NCBI GenBank assembly: GCA_050157065.1
Contig: CP189573.1
Direction: 5' to 3' (one strand)
DNA: 64,000 nt
DNA from: Avipropionibacterium sp050157065
Lineage (GTDB): Bacteria; Actinomycetota; Actinomycetes; Propionibacteriales; Propionibacteriaceae
Made by a program: the position numbers and the translations under genes. This document shows positions 40,701-48,890 of the stretch, piece after piece; the first letter of the stretch is position 1, and each line of letters opens with the position of its first letter. The notes below the pieces were generated by a model. The model saw nothing but the letters and a program-made list of their open reading frames with translations, was not told where the DNA came from and searched no databases.

Positions 40701-41600
40701 TCAACTCGATACGGCGCGTTGCCACTCGACCGCGACGAGATTGCCCTCACGGTCCAGGTGCGCGACCGCCGCTTCGCCGGTGCGGAGCTTGCGCGGCGGG
40801 ATGTCCAGCCCCTCCTGGGCCTGCGGGAGCCCGGGTCGGTGCCCGCACACCACGGTCGGCAGGCCGGCGGCGGTCCGTTCCCGGGCGTCGGCGACGAAGT
40901 CGGCGGCGGCCTCCGGGTCGGTCTCGAAGAGGTCCTCGGTGAGTTCCTGGTGGGCCTCGACGTCGACCCCGAGCGTCGCGGCGTAGGGCCGTACGGACTG
41001 CAGGCACCGCTCCCACGCCGACGAGGCGACGCGCTCGATGCCGTACGACCGGAGCAGGTCGACCACCCGCTCGGCCTGCCGCTCGCCGAACGGACTGAGC
41101 GGCCGGTCGGCGTCGGCGGCGGACCAGTCCTTGCGTGACACCGCCTTGCAGTGGCGCAACAGCACCAACGGGGTGGTCGGTGGCAGCGAAACGGCCTGGT
41201 CGAGCAGGGCGCGGTCGATGTCGTGGGTCAACCGGGTCCGGGCCGCGGCGACCGGAACCCACTCGACGGCGTCGACCTCCTCGTCGGGCGGTCGCGGCTC
41301 CTCGGCCACCACCGTCGCCACCCAGTGGTCGACGATCTTGGTGTCGCCGTCGGGGAGTCGGTAACGCATCCGGTCCAACGGCACGCCCAGCCGTACGGTG
41401 AGCCCGGTCTCCTCGGCCACCTCCCGGACGGCCGCCACGGCCGGCCACTCGTCGCGCTCGAGCTTGCCCTTGGGCAGCGTCCAGTCGTCGTAGCGCTCCC
41501 GATGGATGAGAGCCACGTCCTGCTCGCCGGCCCGCGCCTCGGGTGTGGTGCGCAGGACGACGGCCCCGGCCGCCCGGATCGGAGGCTTGGTGGTGCTCAC
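40701..41600 (-). CDS. Nudix hydrolase-histidine phosphatase fusion (MutT1-like)
   Basis: A 299-aa two-domain protein. Residues 5-145 are a Nudix domain with the box GKLERDEWPAVAAVREVAEE, and residues 150-290 a histidine phosphatase-like domain with LRHCKAVSRKDW (RHG variant, Cys in place of Gly) and VVCGHRPGLP. The layout matches mycobacterial MutT1, which sanitises 8-oxo-dGTP and hydrolyses dinucleoside polyphosphates. It lies 22 bases downstream of ppk, both reading leftward, a link also found in other actinobacteria. Confidence 0.9.
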   Translation of the reverse strand: MSTTKPPIRAAGAVVLRTTPEARAGEQDVALIHRERYDDWTLPKGKLERDEWPAVAAVREVAEETGLTVRLGVPLDRMRYRLPDGDTKIVDHWVATVVAEEPRPPDEEVDAVEWVPVAAARTRLTHDIDRALLDQAVSLPPTTPLVLLRHCKAVSRKDWSAADADRPLSPFGERQAERVVDLLRSYGIERVASSAWERCLQSVRPYAATLGVDVEAHQELTEDLFETDPEAAADFVADARERTAAGLPTVVCGHRPGLPQAQEGLDIPPRKLRTGEAAVAHLDREGNLVAVEWQRAVSS

Positions 41601-41622
41601 GACGGTGACCCCGGTCGCTGTC

Positions 41623-43752
41623 TCAGTCGCCGGTGGTGGCCCGGGAACGGCGTCCGGAGCGTTCGGTCAGGAACTCCTGGATGTCGAGCAGCGGCGTGCC
41701 GTCGGCCTCGCGGGTGTGCTCGGTCCAGTCGCCGTTGCCGTCGAGCTGCCAGGTCGCGCTGCCGTCGTCGAAGGCGAGGTCGAACAGGGCACCGATCTGG
41801 GTGACGTGGCGGGGGTTGGTGATCGACACCATGGTCTCCACTCGCCGATCCAGGTTGCGGTGCATCATGTCGGCCGAGCCGATCCCCACGGCCGGGCTGC
41901 CACCGTTCTCGAACCAGAACAGTCGGGAGTGCTCCAGGAACCGCCCCAGCACCGATCGGACGCGGATCGTCTCGCTCATCCCCGGGACGCCGGGCCGCAG
42001 CGTGCAGATGCCGCGGATCCACAGGTCCACCGGCACCCCGGCCGTCGACGCGTCGTACAACGCGTCGGTGACCTGTTCGTCGACCAAGGAGTTGACCTTG
42101 ATCCGGATCCGGGCCGGCCGACCCGCGCGATGGTGCTCGATCTCGGCGCCGATCCGTTCGATCAGCCCGTCGCGGATGCCGTGCGGGGACACCAGCAACC
42201 GTCGGTACGAGGTCTCCCCGGTCATCCCGGACAGCCGGTTGAACAGGCGGGCCACGTCCTCGGTGACGATCGGGTTGGCGGTCAGCAGGCCCATGTCCTC
42301 GTACTGCCTGGCCGTCTTGGGGTGGTAGTTGCCGGTGCCGATGTGGGCGTAGCGGCGCAGGTTGTCGGACTCGTCGCGTACGACCAGTGACAACTTGCAG
42401 TGCGTCTTCAGTCCGACGATGCCGTACACCACGTGACAGCCGGCCTGTTCGAGCTTGCGGGCCCACGCGATGTTGGCCTGCTCGTCGAAGCGGGCCTTGA
42501 TCTCCACCAGCACCAGCACCTGCTTGCCGGCCTCGGCGGCGTCGATCAGTGCGTCCACGATCGGGGAGTCGCCCGACGTCCGGTACAGCGTCTGCTTGAT
42601 CGCGAGCACGTGCGGATCGGCGGCCGCCTGCTCGACGAACCGTTGCACGCTGGTGGCGAACGAGTCGTACGGATGGTGCAACAGCACGTCCCGCTGCCGC
42701 ATCGCGGCGAACAGGTCGGCCGGTTGGGCGGTCTCCACCTCGGCCAGGTCGGGATGGGTGCCGGGCAGGAAGGTCGCGTACTTCAGCTCGGCCCGGTCGA
42801 GATCGGCGACCGAGAACAGCCCGCGCAGGTCGAGCGGTCCGGGCAGCCGGAACACCTCCCGGGTGGAGATGTCGAGTTCGGAGACCAACAGCTCCAGCAT
42901 GTGCTCGTCGATGTCGTCCTCGACCTCGAGCCGCACCGGCGGCCGACCCACCTTGCGGCGCAGCAACTCCTTCTCGAGGGCGAACAGCAGGTTCTCCGCG
43001 TCGTCCTCCTCGACCTCGAGGTCCTCATTGCGGGTGACCCGGAAGAAGTGGTGACTGATCACCTGCATCCCGGAGAACACCTGGTCGAGGTGGTGGGCGA
43101 TCACGTCCTCCAGGGCCACGAACCGGCCCTCCGACAGCGGCAGGAACCGTGACAGCACGGTCGGCACCTTCACCCGGGCGAACTGGCGGGCCCCGGTCTG
43201 CGGGTTGCGCACGAGCACCGCCAGGTTGATCGACAGGCCGGAGATGTAGGGGAACGGGTGGGACGGGTCGACCGCGAGCGGGGTCAGCACCGGGAAGATC
43301 CGCTCCACGAACAGCTGCCGCATCCGGGCCTTCTCGGCATCGGTCAGGTCGTCGAACCGCAACAACTCGATGCCCTCGGCCGCCAGTGCCGGCCGGATCT
43401 CGTCGGAGAACAGCCGGGCGTGCTCGGTCGCGAGTTCGCGGGTGCGTTCCAAGATGGCCTCGTGGACCTCCCGCGGCATCCGACCCGTCGGCCCCGGGAT
43501 CGCAACCCCGGCAGAGATCCGGCGCTTCAGGCCGGCCACCCGGACCATGTAGAACTCGTCCAGGTTGGAGGCGAAGATCGCCAGGAACTTCGCCCGCTCC
43601 AGCAAGGGGACGCGGGCCGCGTCGCGGGCCAGGTCGAGCACCCGGTCGTTGAAGTTGAGCCAACTGAGCTCGCGGTCGAGGTACTTGCCGGTCGGCGCGA
43701 TCCGCGCCCCGGTCTCGGCCACGGCACTGGTGGTGGATGACTGCTGGGTCAC
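41623..43752 (-). CDS. ppk: Polyphosphate kinase (PPK1)
   Basis: A 709-aa enzyme that polymerises the terminal phosphate of ATP into polyphosphate. Domain order is normal: an N-terminal helical domain with RELSWLNFNDRVLDLA and FASNLDEFYMVRVAGL, a head domain, and two phospholipase D-like C-terminal domains. The autophosphorylated histidine is His451 in GLKTHCKLSLVVR, and HIGTGNYHPKTA is present. GTG 43752 overlaps the mshD stop (GTGA), so the two are coupled. Close linkage to pst fits a phosphate-storage role. Confidence 0.96.
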   Translation of the reverse strand: MTQQSSTTSAVAETGARIAPTGKYLDRELSWLNFNDRVLDLARDAARVPLLERAKFLAIFASNLDEFYMVRVAGLKRRISAGVAIPGPTGRMPREVHEAILERTRELATEHARLFSDEIRPALAAEGIELLRFDDLTDAEKARMRQLFVERIFPVLTPLAVDPSHPFPYISGLSINLAVLVRNPQTGARQFARVKVPTVLSRFLPLSEGRFVALEDVIAHHLDQVFSGMQVISHHFFRVTRNEDLEVEEDDAENLLFALEKELLRRKVGRPPVRLEVEDDIDEHMLELLVSELDISTREVFRLPGPLDLRGLFSVADLDRAELKYATFLPGTHPDLAEVETAQPADLFAAMRQRDVLLHHPYDSFATSVQRFVEQAAADPHVLAIKQTLYRTSGDSPIVDALIDAAEAGKQVLVLVEIKARFDEQANIAWARKLEQAGCHVVYGIVGLKTHCKLSLVVRDESDNLRRYAHIGTGNYHPKTARQYEDMGLLTANPIVTEDVARLFNRLSGMTGETSYRRLLVSPHGIRDGLIERIGAEIEHHRAGRPARIRIKVNSLVDEQVTDALYDASTAGVPVDLWIRGICTLRPGVPGMSETIRVRSVLGRFLEHSRLFWFENGGSPAVGIGSADMMHRNLDRRVETMVSITNPRHVTQIGALFDLAFDDGSATWQLDGNGDWTEHTREADGTPLLDIQEFLTERSGRRSRATTGD

Positions 43753-44660
43753 TGGCTCAACTCCCGTTCTGCTGGCGTCCCGTCCTGCTCGGGTTCGGCG
43801 TAGGTCACGTCCCGGTTGGCCACGGTGAACCCGGCCCGTTCGTACAGCCGAAGGGCCCGGGTGTTGTCGCCCTCGACGTACAACTCGATGGTGGTCACGC
43901 CACGCCCGACCAGATGGCCCAGACCGGCGTCGAGCAGCACCCCGCCGAGGCCACCACCGGCGGCCTCGGGATCGACGCCCAGGACGTACACCTCGCCGAC
44001 CTCCGGCGCGGCCGGGTCGATCTTGGTCCAGTGGAACCCGAGCACTCGGTCGGGTTCGGCCGGGTCGACCGCGAGCAGGAAGCCGGCGGGATCGAACCAG
44101 GGCTCGGCCATCCGCGCGGCCAGGTCGGCCGCGGTCGTCCGGCCCTGCTCGGGATGGTCGGCGAAGGACCGGGCGTTGACGGCCAGCCACGCCTCCTCGT
44201 CGCGCCCGGCCTCGAAGGCCCGGATCGCCACGGTGTCAGGGATCGGCCGCGGATCACCGAGGCCGGTGACGGGGCGCTCGAGCACCAACAACTCGCGGGT
44301 GATCACGTACCCCAGGCGGGCGGCGAGGCCCTGCGCTCCGGGCAGGTTGCCGAACGCCCACCAGTGGGCGGGACCGACGGCAGCGACGAGTCGGCTGCCC
44401 AGGCCGCGGCGGCGATGGGCCGGGTCGACGGCCAGTTGGGCGGTGGTCCCGTGCACGGTGGCGTACGCGATCAGCTCCCCGTCTGCGGTGTGGGCCACCA
44501 CGTGCCGGACCGTGTCGCCGGGGCTCCCGTCGAGCGCGAGCCGGGCGTCCTCGTTCAACGGGGCCACACCGTCGGCCTCGGTGCACCGCGACAGCAGGGA
44601 TCTGACCCCCGCGACCTGATCGGGGTCGAGGCGGTCGACGGAGGCCACGACGTCGGTCAC
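43749..44660 (-). CDS. mshD: Mycothiol synthase (acetyl-CoA:Cys-GlcN-Ins acetyltransferase)
   Basis: A 303-aa protein with tandem GNAT domains that catalyses the last step of mycothiol synthesis. The N-terminal domain has QLAVDPAHRRRGLGSRLV; the C-terminal domain has GEVYVLGVDPEAAGGGLGGVLL and NTRALRLYERAGF, the order seen in known MshD. The C-terminal acetyl-CoA loop is Gly-rich (AAGGGLGG) and appears the more typical. In mycobacteria mshD is likewise next to glnR and a phosphate-transport gene. A divergent membrane-protein gene begins 102 bases away. Confidence 0.95.
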   Translation of the reverse strand: MTDVVASVDRLDPDQVAGVRSLLSRCTEADGVAPLNEDARLALDGSPGDTVRHVVAHTADGELIAYATVHGTTAQLAVDPAHRRRGLGSRLVAAVGPAHWWAFGNLPGAQGLAARLGYVITRELLVLERPVTGLGDPRPIPDTVAIRAFEAGRDEEAWLAVNARSFADHPEQGRTTAADLAARMAEPWFDPAGFLLAVDPAEPDRVLGFHWTKIDPAAPEVGEVYVLGVDPEAAGGGLGGVLLDAGLGHLVGRGVTTIELYVEGDNTRALRLYERAGFTVANRDVTYAEPEQDGTPAERELSQ

Positions 44661-44748
44661 GCAGCAACCTTAGTGCGGATCCGCTGCGCCTGCCGGAAAC
44701 CGACGAGGGGCGGTCGGCCGGGCCGTCGGTGGGGTGCGGTGGCGGCAG

Positions 44749-44754
44749 TAGGGT
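44749..44754 (+). promoter_or_regulatory. -10 box for a leaderless transcript
   Basis: TAGGGT ends 7 bases before ATG 44762, the spacing expected when transcription begins at the start codon. Confidence 0.45.
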
Positions 44755-44761
44755 GGCCAGC

Positions 44762-45415
44762 ATGCGTGACGAGGAGTACCGGCCGGACCAGGTCGCCGAG
44801 TACGGGGTGAAGGCACAGCCCGCACTGGTGCAGCGAGCCCGTCGACACCTGCCGCAGGTGTACGTCGGACTGGGGCTGGCGGTCTGCTCGACGGCGGCCT
44901 CGGTGGCCATCTGGCTGACCTACCCGTCGTTCTCCGGTGAGACCGTGATCTGGCCGCTGGTCGCCGTGACCGCCACCGCGCTGATGCTGCTCATCTGTGC
45001 CTTCCAGGCCGGGGCCTGGCGGGCCGCACTCAAGGTGTGGTCGGGAGAGTCCGAGGCCCGGCTGGACACCGTGAAGCGGATCTCGTTCGTGGCGCACGTG
45101 GTGTCGTACGCGCTCGTCCTGGCCGGCATGTTCGCGCTGCTGTGGGTGTTGGCCGACGGCGGATTCGCGACCCCGTCCGGGGTGCTCGCGATGGTGGGTC
45201 TGGTGTCGCTGGTGGCGGCACAGGCCATCGGCGCGGTCCGGTTCCTCCGGCGCAGCGGCCCGTCCGGCACGATGCCGGCTCACATCCGGCGGCTGCGTGC
45301 CCTGGAGCGGCGGCGGCTCGCACCGCCGGACCCGCTCGACGAGCCGGACGCGGACGATCAGTCCGCCGAGCCCGATGAAGGTGCCGAGTCGGACGCCGGG
45401 GGCACCAACCGGTAG
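44762..45415 (+). CDS. Four-TM membrane protein of unknown function
   Basis: A 217-aa integral membrane protein with four clear hydrophobic segments (near residues 38-55, 63-80, 110-132 and 140-160), a positively charged loop and an acidic, Asp/Glu/Pro-rich cytoplasmic tail. I recognise no family. It lies alone on the plus strand between mshD and glnR. Its last 58 bases overlap the 3' end of glnR on the opposite strand; the overlapping part is the low-complexity acidic tail. A TAGGGT box 7 bases before ATG 44762 suggests a leaderless mRNA. Confidence 0.7.
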   Translation: MRDEEYRPDQVAEYGVKAQPALVQRARRHLPQVYVGLGLAVCSTAASVAIWLTYPSFSGETVIWPLVAVTATALMLLICAFQAGAWRAALKVWSGESEARLDTVKRISFVAHVVSYALVLAGMFALLWVLADGGFATPSGVLAMVGLVSLVAAQAIGAVRFLRRSGPSGTMPAHIRRLRALERRRLAPPDPLDEPDADDQSAEPDEGAESDAGGTNR

Positions 45416-46044
45416 CCGACGTTGCGCACGGTCTGGATCAGCGACTCGTGCTCGGGTCCGAGTTTGGCCCGCAGGCGGCGGACGTGGACGTCGACGGTCC
45501 GCGTACCGCCGTAGTAGTCGTAGCCCCAGACGTCGCTCAGCAACTGTTGCCGGCTGAACACCCGCCCCGGGTGCTGGGCCAGGAACTTCAGCAGCTCGAA
45601 CTCGGTGTAGGTGAGGTCGAGCGGATCGCCGTGCAGCCGTGCCGCGTACGCACCCTCATCGATCACCAGCCCGGCCGTGGTCACCACCTCACCGTCGCGA
45701 CCGGCGGCGAGCAGGAGCCTGATCCGGGTCTGCAACTCGGCCGGGCCGACGGCGGTGGGCACGAAGTCGTCGAACCCCCAGGCCTCACTGAGCACCGGCA
45801 GGCCGTCCGGGGCGACCACCAGCAGCACCGGTACCGGGGCGGCAGCGGTCAGGTTGCGGCACAGGGCCCGGGCTGCGACCAGATCGCGGCGGGCGTCCAG
45901 CAGCCACAGGTCGGCGACCGGGGCACGCGACACGGCCGCCGCATCGGCGGGCACCACCCGGACGTGATGATCGAGCAGCCCCAGCGCAGGCAGTACGTCG
46001 GCCGAGGTCTCCGGGCCCGGGGTGAACAGCAGCAGGGTCGCCAT
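45358..46044 (-). CDS. glnR: Orphan OmpR-family nitrogen regulator GlnR
   Basis: A 228-aa regulator that in actinomycetes controls glnA, amtB and other nitrogen genes. The N-terminal receiver-like domain keeps the Asp50 region (WLLDARRDL) but lacks the usual acidic pocket, as expected for GlnR, which has no partner kinase. The winged-helix domain carries the GlnR-like LTYTEFELLKFLAQHPGRVF and VWGYDYYGGTRTVDVHVRRL. Start ATG 46044 has GGAGG upstream. Neighbourhood with mshD matches mycobacteria. The C-terminal tail overlaps the convergent membrane-protein gene. Confidence 0.93.
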   Translation of the reverse strand: MATLLLFTPGPETSADVLPALGLLDHHVRVVPADAAAVSRAPVADLWLLDARRDLVAARALCRNLTAAAPVPVLLVVAPDGLPVLSEAWGFDDFVPTAVGPAELQTRIRLLLAAGRDGEVVTTAGLVIDEGAYAARLHGDPLDLTYTEFELLKFLAQHPGRVFSRQQLLSDVWGYDYYGGTRTVDVHVRRLRAKLGPEHESLIQTVRNVGYRLVPPASDSAPSSGSAD

Positions 46045-46111
46045 GGGCGTACCTCCTGCCGAATCGGACCCCGGCGCTGGAGCGCGTGGGTGGTGGGGTG
46101 AGGATACTGGC

Positions 46112-46363
46112 ATGGCGAGCGTGAGGATCCGCTACTGGGCGGCTGCGCGGGCCGCGGCCGGGGCCGCGGAGGAGACCGTCGAGGCGGACGACTGTGACGT
46201 GGCGCTGCGGGAGGCACTCGACGCCCACGACGACCCTGAGCTGACGCGGGTCGTGGCCAGCGCCTCGTTCCTGGTGGACGGAGTACGGCGGCGCCGCGAC
46301 GAGCTCGTCGGGGTGGCCGCACCCGCGACGCTGGAGGTGCTGCCGCCCTTTGCCGGCGGATGA
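46112..46363 (+). CDS. MoaD/ThiS-family ubiquitin-like protein
   Basis: An 83-aa beta-grasp protein that would carry sulfur as a C-terminal thiocarboxylate. It begins VRIRYWAAARAAAG, as in MoaD, and ends in PPFAGG with the required Gly-Gly. Molybdopterin synthesis is the most likely role, but no moaE or other moa gene is in the window. Divergent from glnR; ATG 46112. Confidence 0.85.
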   Translation: MASVRIRYWAAARAAAGAAEETVEADDCDVALREALDAHDDPELTRVVASASFLVDGVRRRRDELVGVAAPATLEVLPPFAGG

Positions 46364-46425
46364 CCGTTCGGCTACCGGCAGGTAACGATAGAAGTCGTGG
46401 TTGGGACTCTCGTCGGTCGGCCCAC

Positions 46426-46431
46426 TAGAGT
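46426..46431 (+). promoter_or_regulatory. -10 box of the gene at 46442
   Basis: TAGAGT lies 10 bases before ATG 46442, with TTGGGA at 46401-46406 as a possible -35 (19-base spacing). The leader would be nearly absent. Confidence 0.4.
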
Positions 46432-46441
46432 TGCCGGTGCC

Positions 46442-47722
46442 ATGACCGATCCCGATCCCCAGTCTCGCCGTGGGCTCGTGGGTGCAGCCGCCGTGCCCGC
46501 CGGCCGGCCGAGTGCTGCCCGGGTGGCGCCGGAGGACGACCTGGCGGTCGTTCGGGCGCGGACCCAGCGGGAGATCGACGACGAGATCGCGTCGCTGGGG
46601 GAGGTCCCGTTCTTCTCCTTCTCCGCGTCCGACGACACCGCGGCCTCGGAGGAGGCCGACGCGGGCCCCGCTGCCGAGTCGGCACCGACCGACCTCCGGG
46701 AGGCCGCCGTGCCGGCCGGAGCTGACGAGCCCGGCGACGGTGATCCGTTCGGCTGGCTGTTCCGGGCCGACGTACGTCCCACCGCCCCCGCGCCGGTGAC
46801 CGGCCACCGGCCCACGGCGTCGGTGTCGGGCCCGACCGACCGTCCGGTGGCCCATTCGATGGACAGTGGCGAACCGACCGAACCGTTCCGGCCCAGCTTT
46901 GCCGCCTCGCCGACCGAGGACACCGGGCCGATGCCCGCCGCCCTGTTCGCCCCCGCTGCTCCGGTCCGCCCGGCTGCCCCGTTCGCCTCCGCCCCGGTCA
47001 CGCCGGCCGGACCGCGTGCGGTCCCGGGAGCCAGGCCCGCGAAAGGGGCACCGCCTCGCTCACGTGGCCGTCGCGGTGCCGCTGCGGCCCTGGCGGTCTC
47101 GCTGTGCCTGGTGGTCGCTGCCGCCGGCGCCGTCTTCGGGGTCGGCGGCCTGGGTCAACTGCCGTGGGCGCACCTCGGCCAGAGCAGTGCGGTGAGCAGC
47201 CCGACACCGAGCTCACCGGCCGCCGTCCCCGGCCAGGTCTGGGACGGGGAGGTCGCCGCGATCGACGGGGTCGGGGTGACGGCCGGGTGCGTGGCCGAGC
47301 CGGCCCTGGACGCCGCCGGCAACACCGTCACCTACGGTCCCACCAACCTGCTCGACGACGACCCGAACACGGCCTGGCGGTGTGACGAGCAGACCGCCCC
47401 GTCGATCACGTTCACGATCCCGGAGGGTCACCAGGTCGCCGAGGTCGGACTGATCAACGGGTACGCGAAGGTGGATCCGCAGGACGGCAGCGACCGCTAC
47501 CCCGAGTACCGTCGCGTGATGTTGGTGCGCTGGACCCTGCCGAACGGCAGCTCCGTCGAGCAGTTGCTCGAGGACGAGACCGCCACCATGCAACGGATCC
47601 GGATCCCCGTCACCGAAGGGCCGCTCACGCTCACCGTGTTGCGGGTCACCAATCCCGGGACGACGACGGCCGGCCGCGAAGCCGTGGTCATCTCCGACGT
47701 GGTGTTCGCCGCGCCGCGCTGA
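46442..47722 (+). CDS. Single-pass membrane protein with discoidin-like (NADase-type glycan-binding) domain
   Basis: A 426-aa protein. Residues 1-200 are hydrophilic, rich in Ala, Pro and acidic residues, with no fold that I can name. A TM helix follows near residues 212-240 (AAAALAVSLCLVVAAAGAVF). After a Ser/Pro linker, the last ~150 residues resemble an F5/8 type C or NADase-type glycan-binding domain: YGPTNLLDDDPNTAWRCDE, ITFTIPEGHQVAEVGLINGY, YRRVMLVRWTLPNGSSVEQL. It is probably a cell-surface carbohydrate-binding protein with a long cytoplasmic region. Confidence 0.72.
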   Translation: MTDPDPQSRRGLVGAAAVPAGRPSAARVAPEDDLAVVRARTQREIDDEIASLGEVPFFSFSASDDTAASEEADAGPAAESAPTDLREAAVPAGADEPGDGDPFGWLFRADVRPTAPAPVTGHRPTASVSGPTDRPVAHSMDSGEPTEPFRPSFAASPTEDTGPMPAALFAPAAPVRPAAPFASAPVTPAGPRAVPGARPAKGAPPRSRGRRGAAAALAVSLCLVVAAAGAVFGVGGLGQLPWAHLGQSSAVSSPTPSSPAAVPGQVWDGEVAAIDGVGVTAGCVAEPALDAAGNTVTYGPTNLLDDDPNTAWRCDEQTAPSITFTIPEGHQVAEVGLINGYAKVDPQDGSDRYPEYRRVMLVRWTLPNGSSVEQLLEDETATMQRIRIPVTEGPLTLTVLRVTNPGTTTAGREAVVISDVVFAAPR

Positions 47723-47800
47723 TCACGAGTCGTGTCGATCATCAGTCGTGTTGATCATGAGTCGTGTTGATCACGTGCCGTGTTGATCATGAGTCGAGGA
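47721..47800. repeat. Five 16-bp GATCAY repeats between convergent genes
   Basis: Units start at 47721, 47737, 47753, 47769 and 47785, with consensus GATCATGAGTCGTGTT (variants GATCAC, GTGCCG, GAGTCGAGGA). The stop codon of the upstream plus-strand gene and the stop of the convergent dtd gene both fall inside the array. Each unit begins with a TGATCA-like palindrome. Confidence 0.85.
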
Positions 47801-48212
47801 TCAGGGTCACCGGACCGTCATTGACCAGGTCGACCTCCATCTGGGCTCCGAACACCCCGGTCGCCACCTCCGCGCCGCGGCTGCGCAGTGCATCGACGAA
47901 GGCCGCAACCAACGGCTCGCTGACCTCGCGGGGAGCTGCCGCCTGCCAGGACGGACGGCGACCCTTGCGCGTGTTGGCGTACAGCGTGAACTGGCTGACT
48001 ACCAGCACCGGGGCACCGGTGGTGGCCGCGGACCGTTCGTCGTCGAGGATCCGCAGCTGCCACAGCTTCTCGGCCAACCCGTCGGCGTCGGCGGCGGTGT
48101 CGTCGTGGGTCACCCCCACCAACGCCACCAGGCCGGGACGGTCGATCCGGCCCACCACCTCACCGTCGACCCGGACCTCGGCACGTCGTGCCCGCTGCAC
48201 CACCACTCGCAC
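47787..48212 (-). CDS. dtd: D-aminoacyl-tRNA deacylase
   Basis: A 141-aa enzyme that removes D-amino acids from mischarged tRNA. Signatures are the start VRVVVQRARRAEVRVDGEVVG, the catalytic-loop motif VSQFTLYANTRKGRRPSW, and the C-terminal GAQMEVDLVNDGPVT(L) stretch with the Gly-cisPro element replaced by the usual NDGPVT. Start GTG 48212 matches the family N-terminus. The last residues lie within a 16-bp repeat array. Confidence 0.94.
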   Translation of the reverse strand: MRVVVQRARRAEVRVDGEVVGRIDRPGLVALVGVTHDDTAADADGLAEKLWQLRILDDERSAATTGAPVLVVSQFTLYANTRKGRRPSWQAAAPREVSEPLVAAFVDALRSRGAEVATGVFGAQMEVDLVNDGPVTLILDS

Positions 48213-48248
48213 GCGCCCACGGTAGGCGGTTCCGCTGGCTGCTCCCAC

Positions 48249-48254
48249 TACACT
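48249..48254 (+). promoter_or_regulatory. -10 box for a leaderless transcript
   Basis: TACACT ends 6 bases before GTG 48261 and would start a leaderless mRNA covering the small membrane protein and the nitrobindin-like gene. Confidence 0.4.
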
Positions 48255-48260
48255 CGCCGG

Positions 48261-48377
48261 GTGGAGTGGATTCCCGTGGGTGTCTTGGTCGCGGCCACCG
48301 TGGCCGTGGGCCTCGCTGCAGCAGCGTGGCTCGTCCAGCTGTGGCGGCACCCACGACGTGACGACGAAGGGGACTAG
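48261..48377 (+). CDS. Small single-TM protein (38 aa)
   Basis: GTG 48261 starts a 38-residue frame: a short N-terminus, one hydrophobic helix (IPVGVLVAATVAVGLAAAAW, in part), then a basic-acidic tail RHPRRDDEGD. It ends with TAG directly before the GTG of the next gene and is preceded by a TACACT -10 box, so transcription and coupling are plausible. No family is recognised. It might instead be a leader peptide. Confidence 0.45.
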   Translation: MEWIPVGVLVAATVAVGLAAAAWLVQLWRHPRRDDEGD

Positions 48378-48875
48378 GTGTTCGAGATTCCGGAAGGCCT
48401 CGACGAGAAGCTGTTCGGACTGGCGTGGATGATCGGGCGCTGGGAGGGCGTCGGCAAGAGTGTCTGGCCGGGTGAGGATGAGCTCGAGTTCGGGCAGCAG
48501 CTCGACATCGCGCAGAACGGCGGCAACTACCTGCACTTCCTGTCCCAGACGTTCCGGATGAACGGCGAAGGCGTCGCGACCGAACCGCTCAGCATGGAGA
48601 CCGGCTTCTGGCGGCCGCAGGCCGACGGCGCGATCGAGGTCGTGATGTGCCATCCCGAGGGCATCGCCGAGATCTGGTACGGCAAGATCACCGGCGCCAA
48701 GGTGGAGCTGACCACCGACGCGGTCGCCCGTACCGCCACGGCCCAGGAGTACACCGCCGGCCAGCGGCTGTACGGCAACGTGGAGGGCGACCTGCTGTGG
48801 ACCTTCGACAAGGCACAGGGTGACCAGCCGCTGCAGACGCACCAGTGGGCCCGACTGGCCCGCACCGGCAACTGA
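48378..48875 (+). CDS. Nitrobindin-like FABP-family heme-binding protein
   Basis: A 165-aa beta-barrel protein. The family hallmark GRWEGVGKSVWP appears near residue 21, followed by HFLSQTFRMNG, METGFWRPQADGAIEVVMCHPEGIAEIWYG, and a histidine near the end (LQTHQW) placed like the proximal haem ligand of nitrobindins. Such proteins bind ferric haem and isomerise peroxynitrite to nitrate. GTG 48378 abuts the stop of the small membrane protein. A pentapeptide protein gene follows after 15 bases. Confidence 0.88.
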   Translation: MFEIPEGLDEKLFGLAWMIGRWEGVGKSVWPGEDELEFGQQLDIAQNGGNYLHFLSQTFRMNGEGVATEPLSMETGFWRPQADGAIEVVMCHPEGIAEIWYGKITGAKVELTTDAVARTATAQEYTAGQRLYGNVEGDLLWTFDKAQGDQPLQTHQWARLARTGN

Positions 48876-48890
48876 CACCGGGCTCGATCG

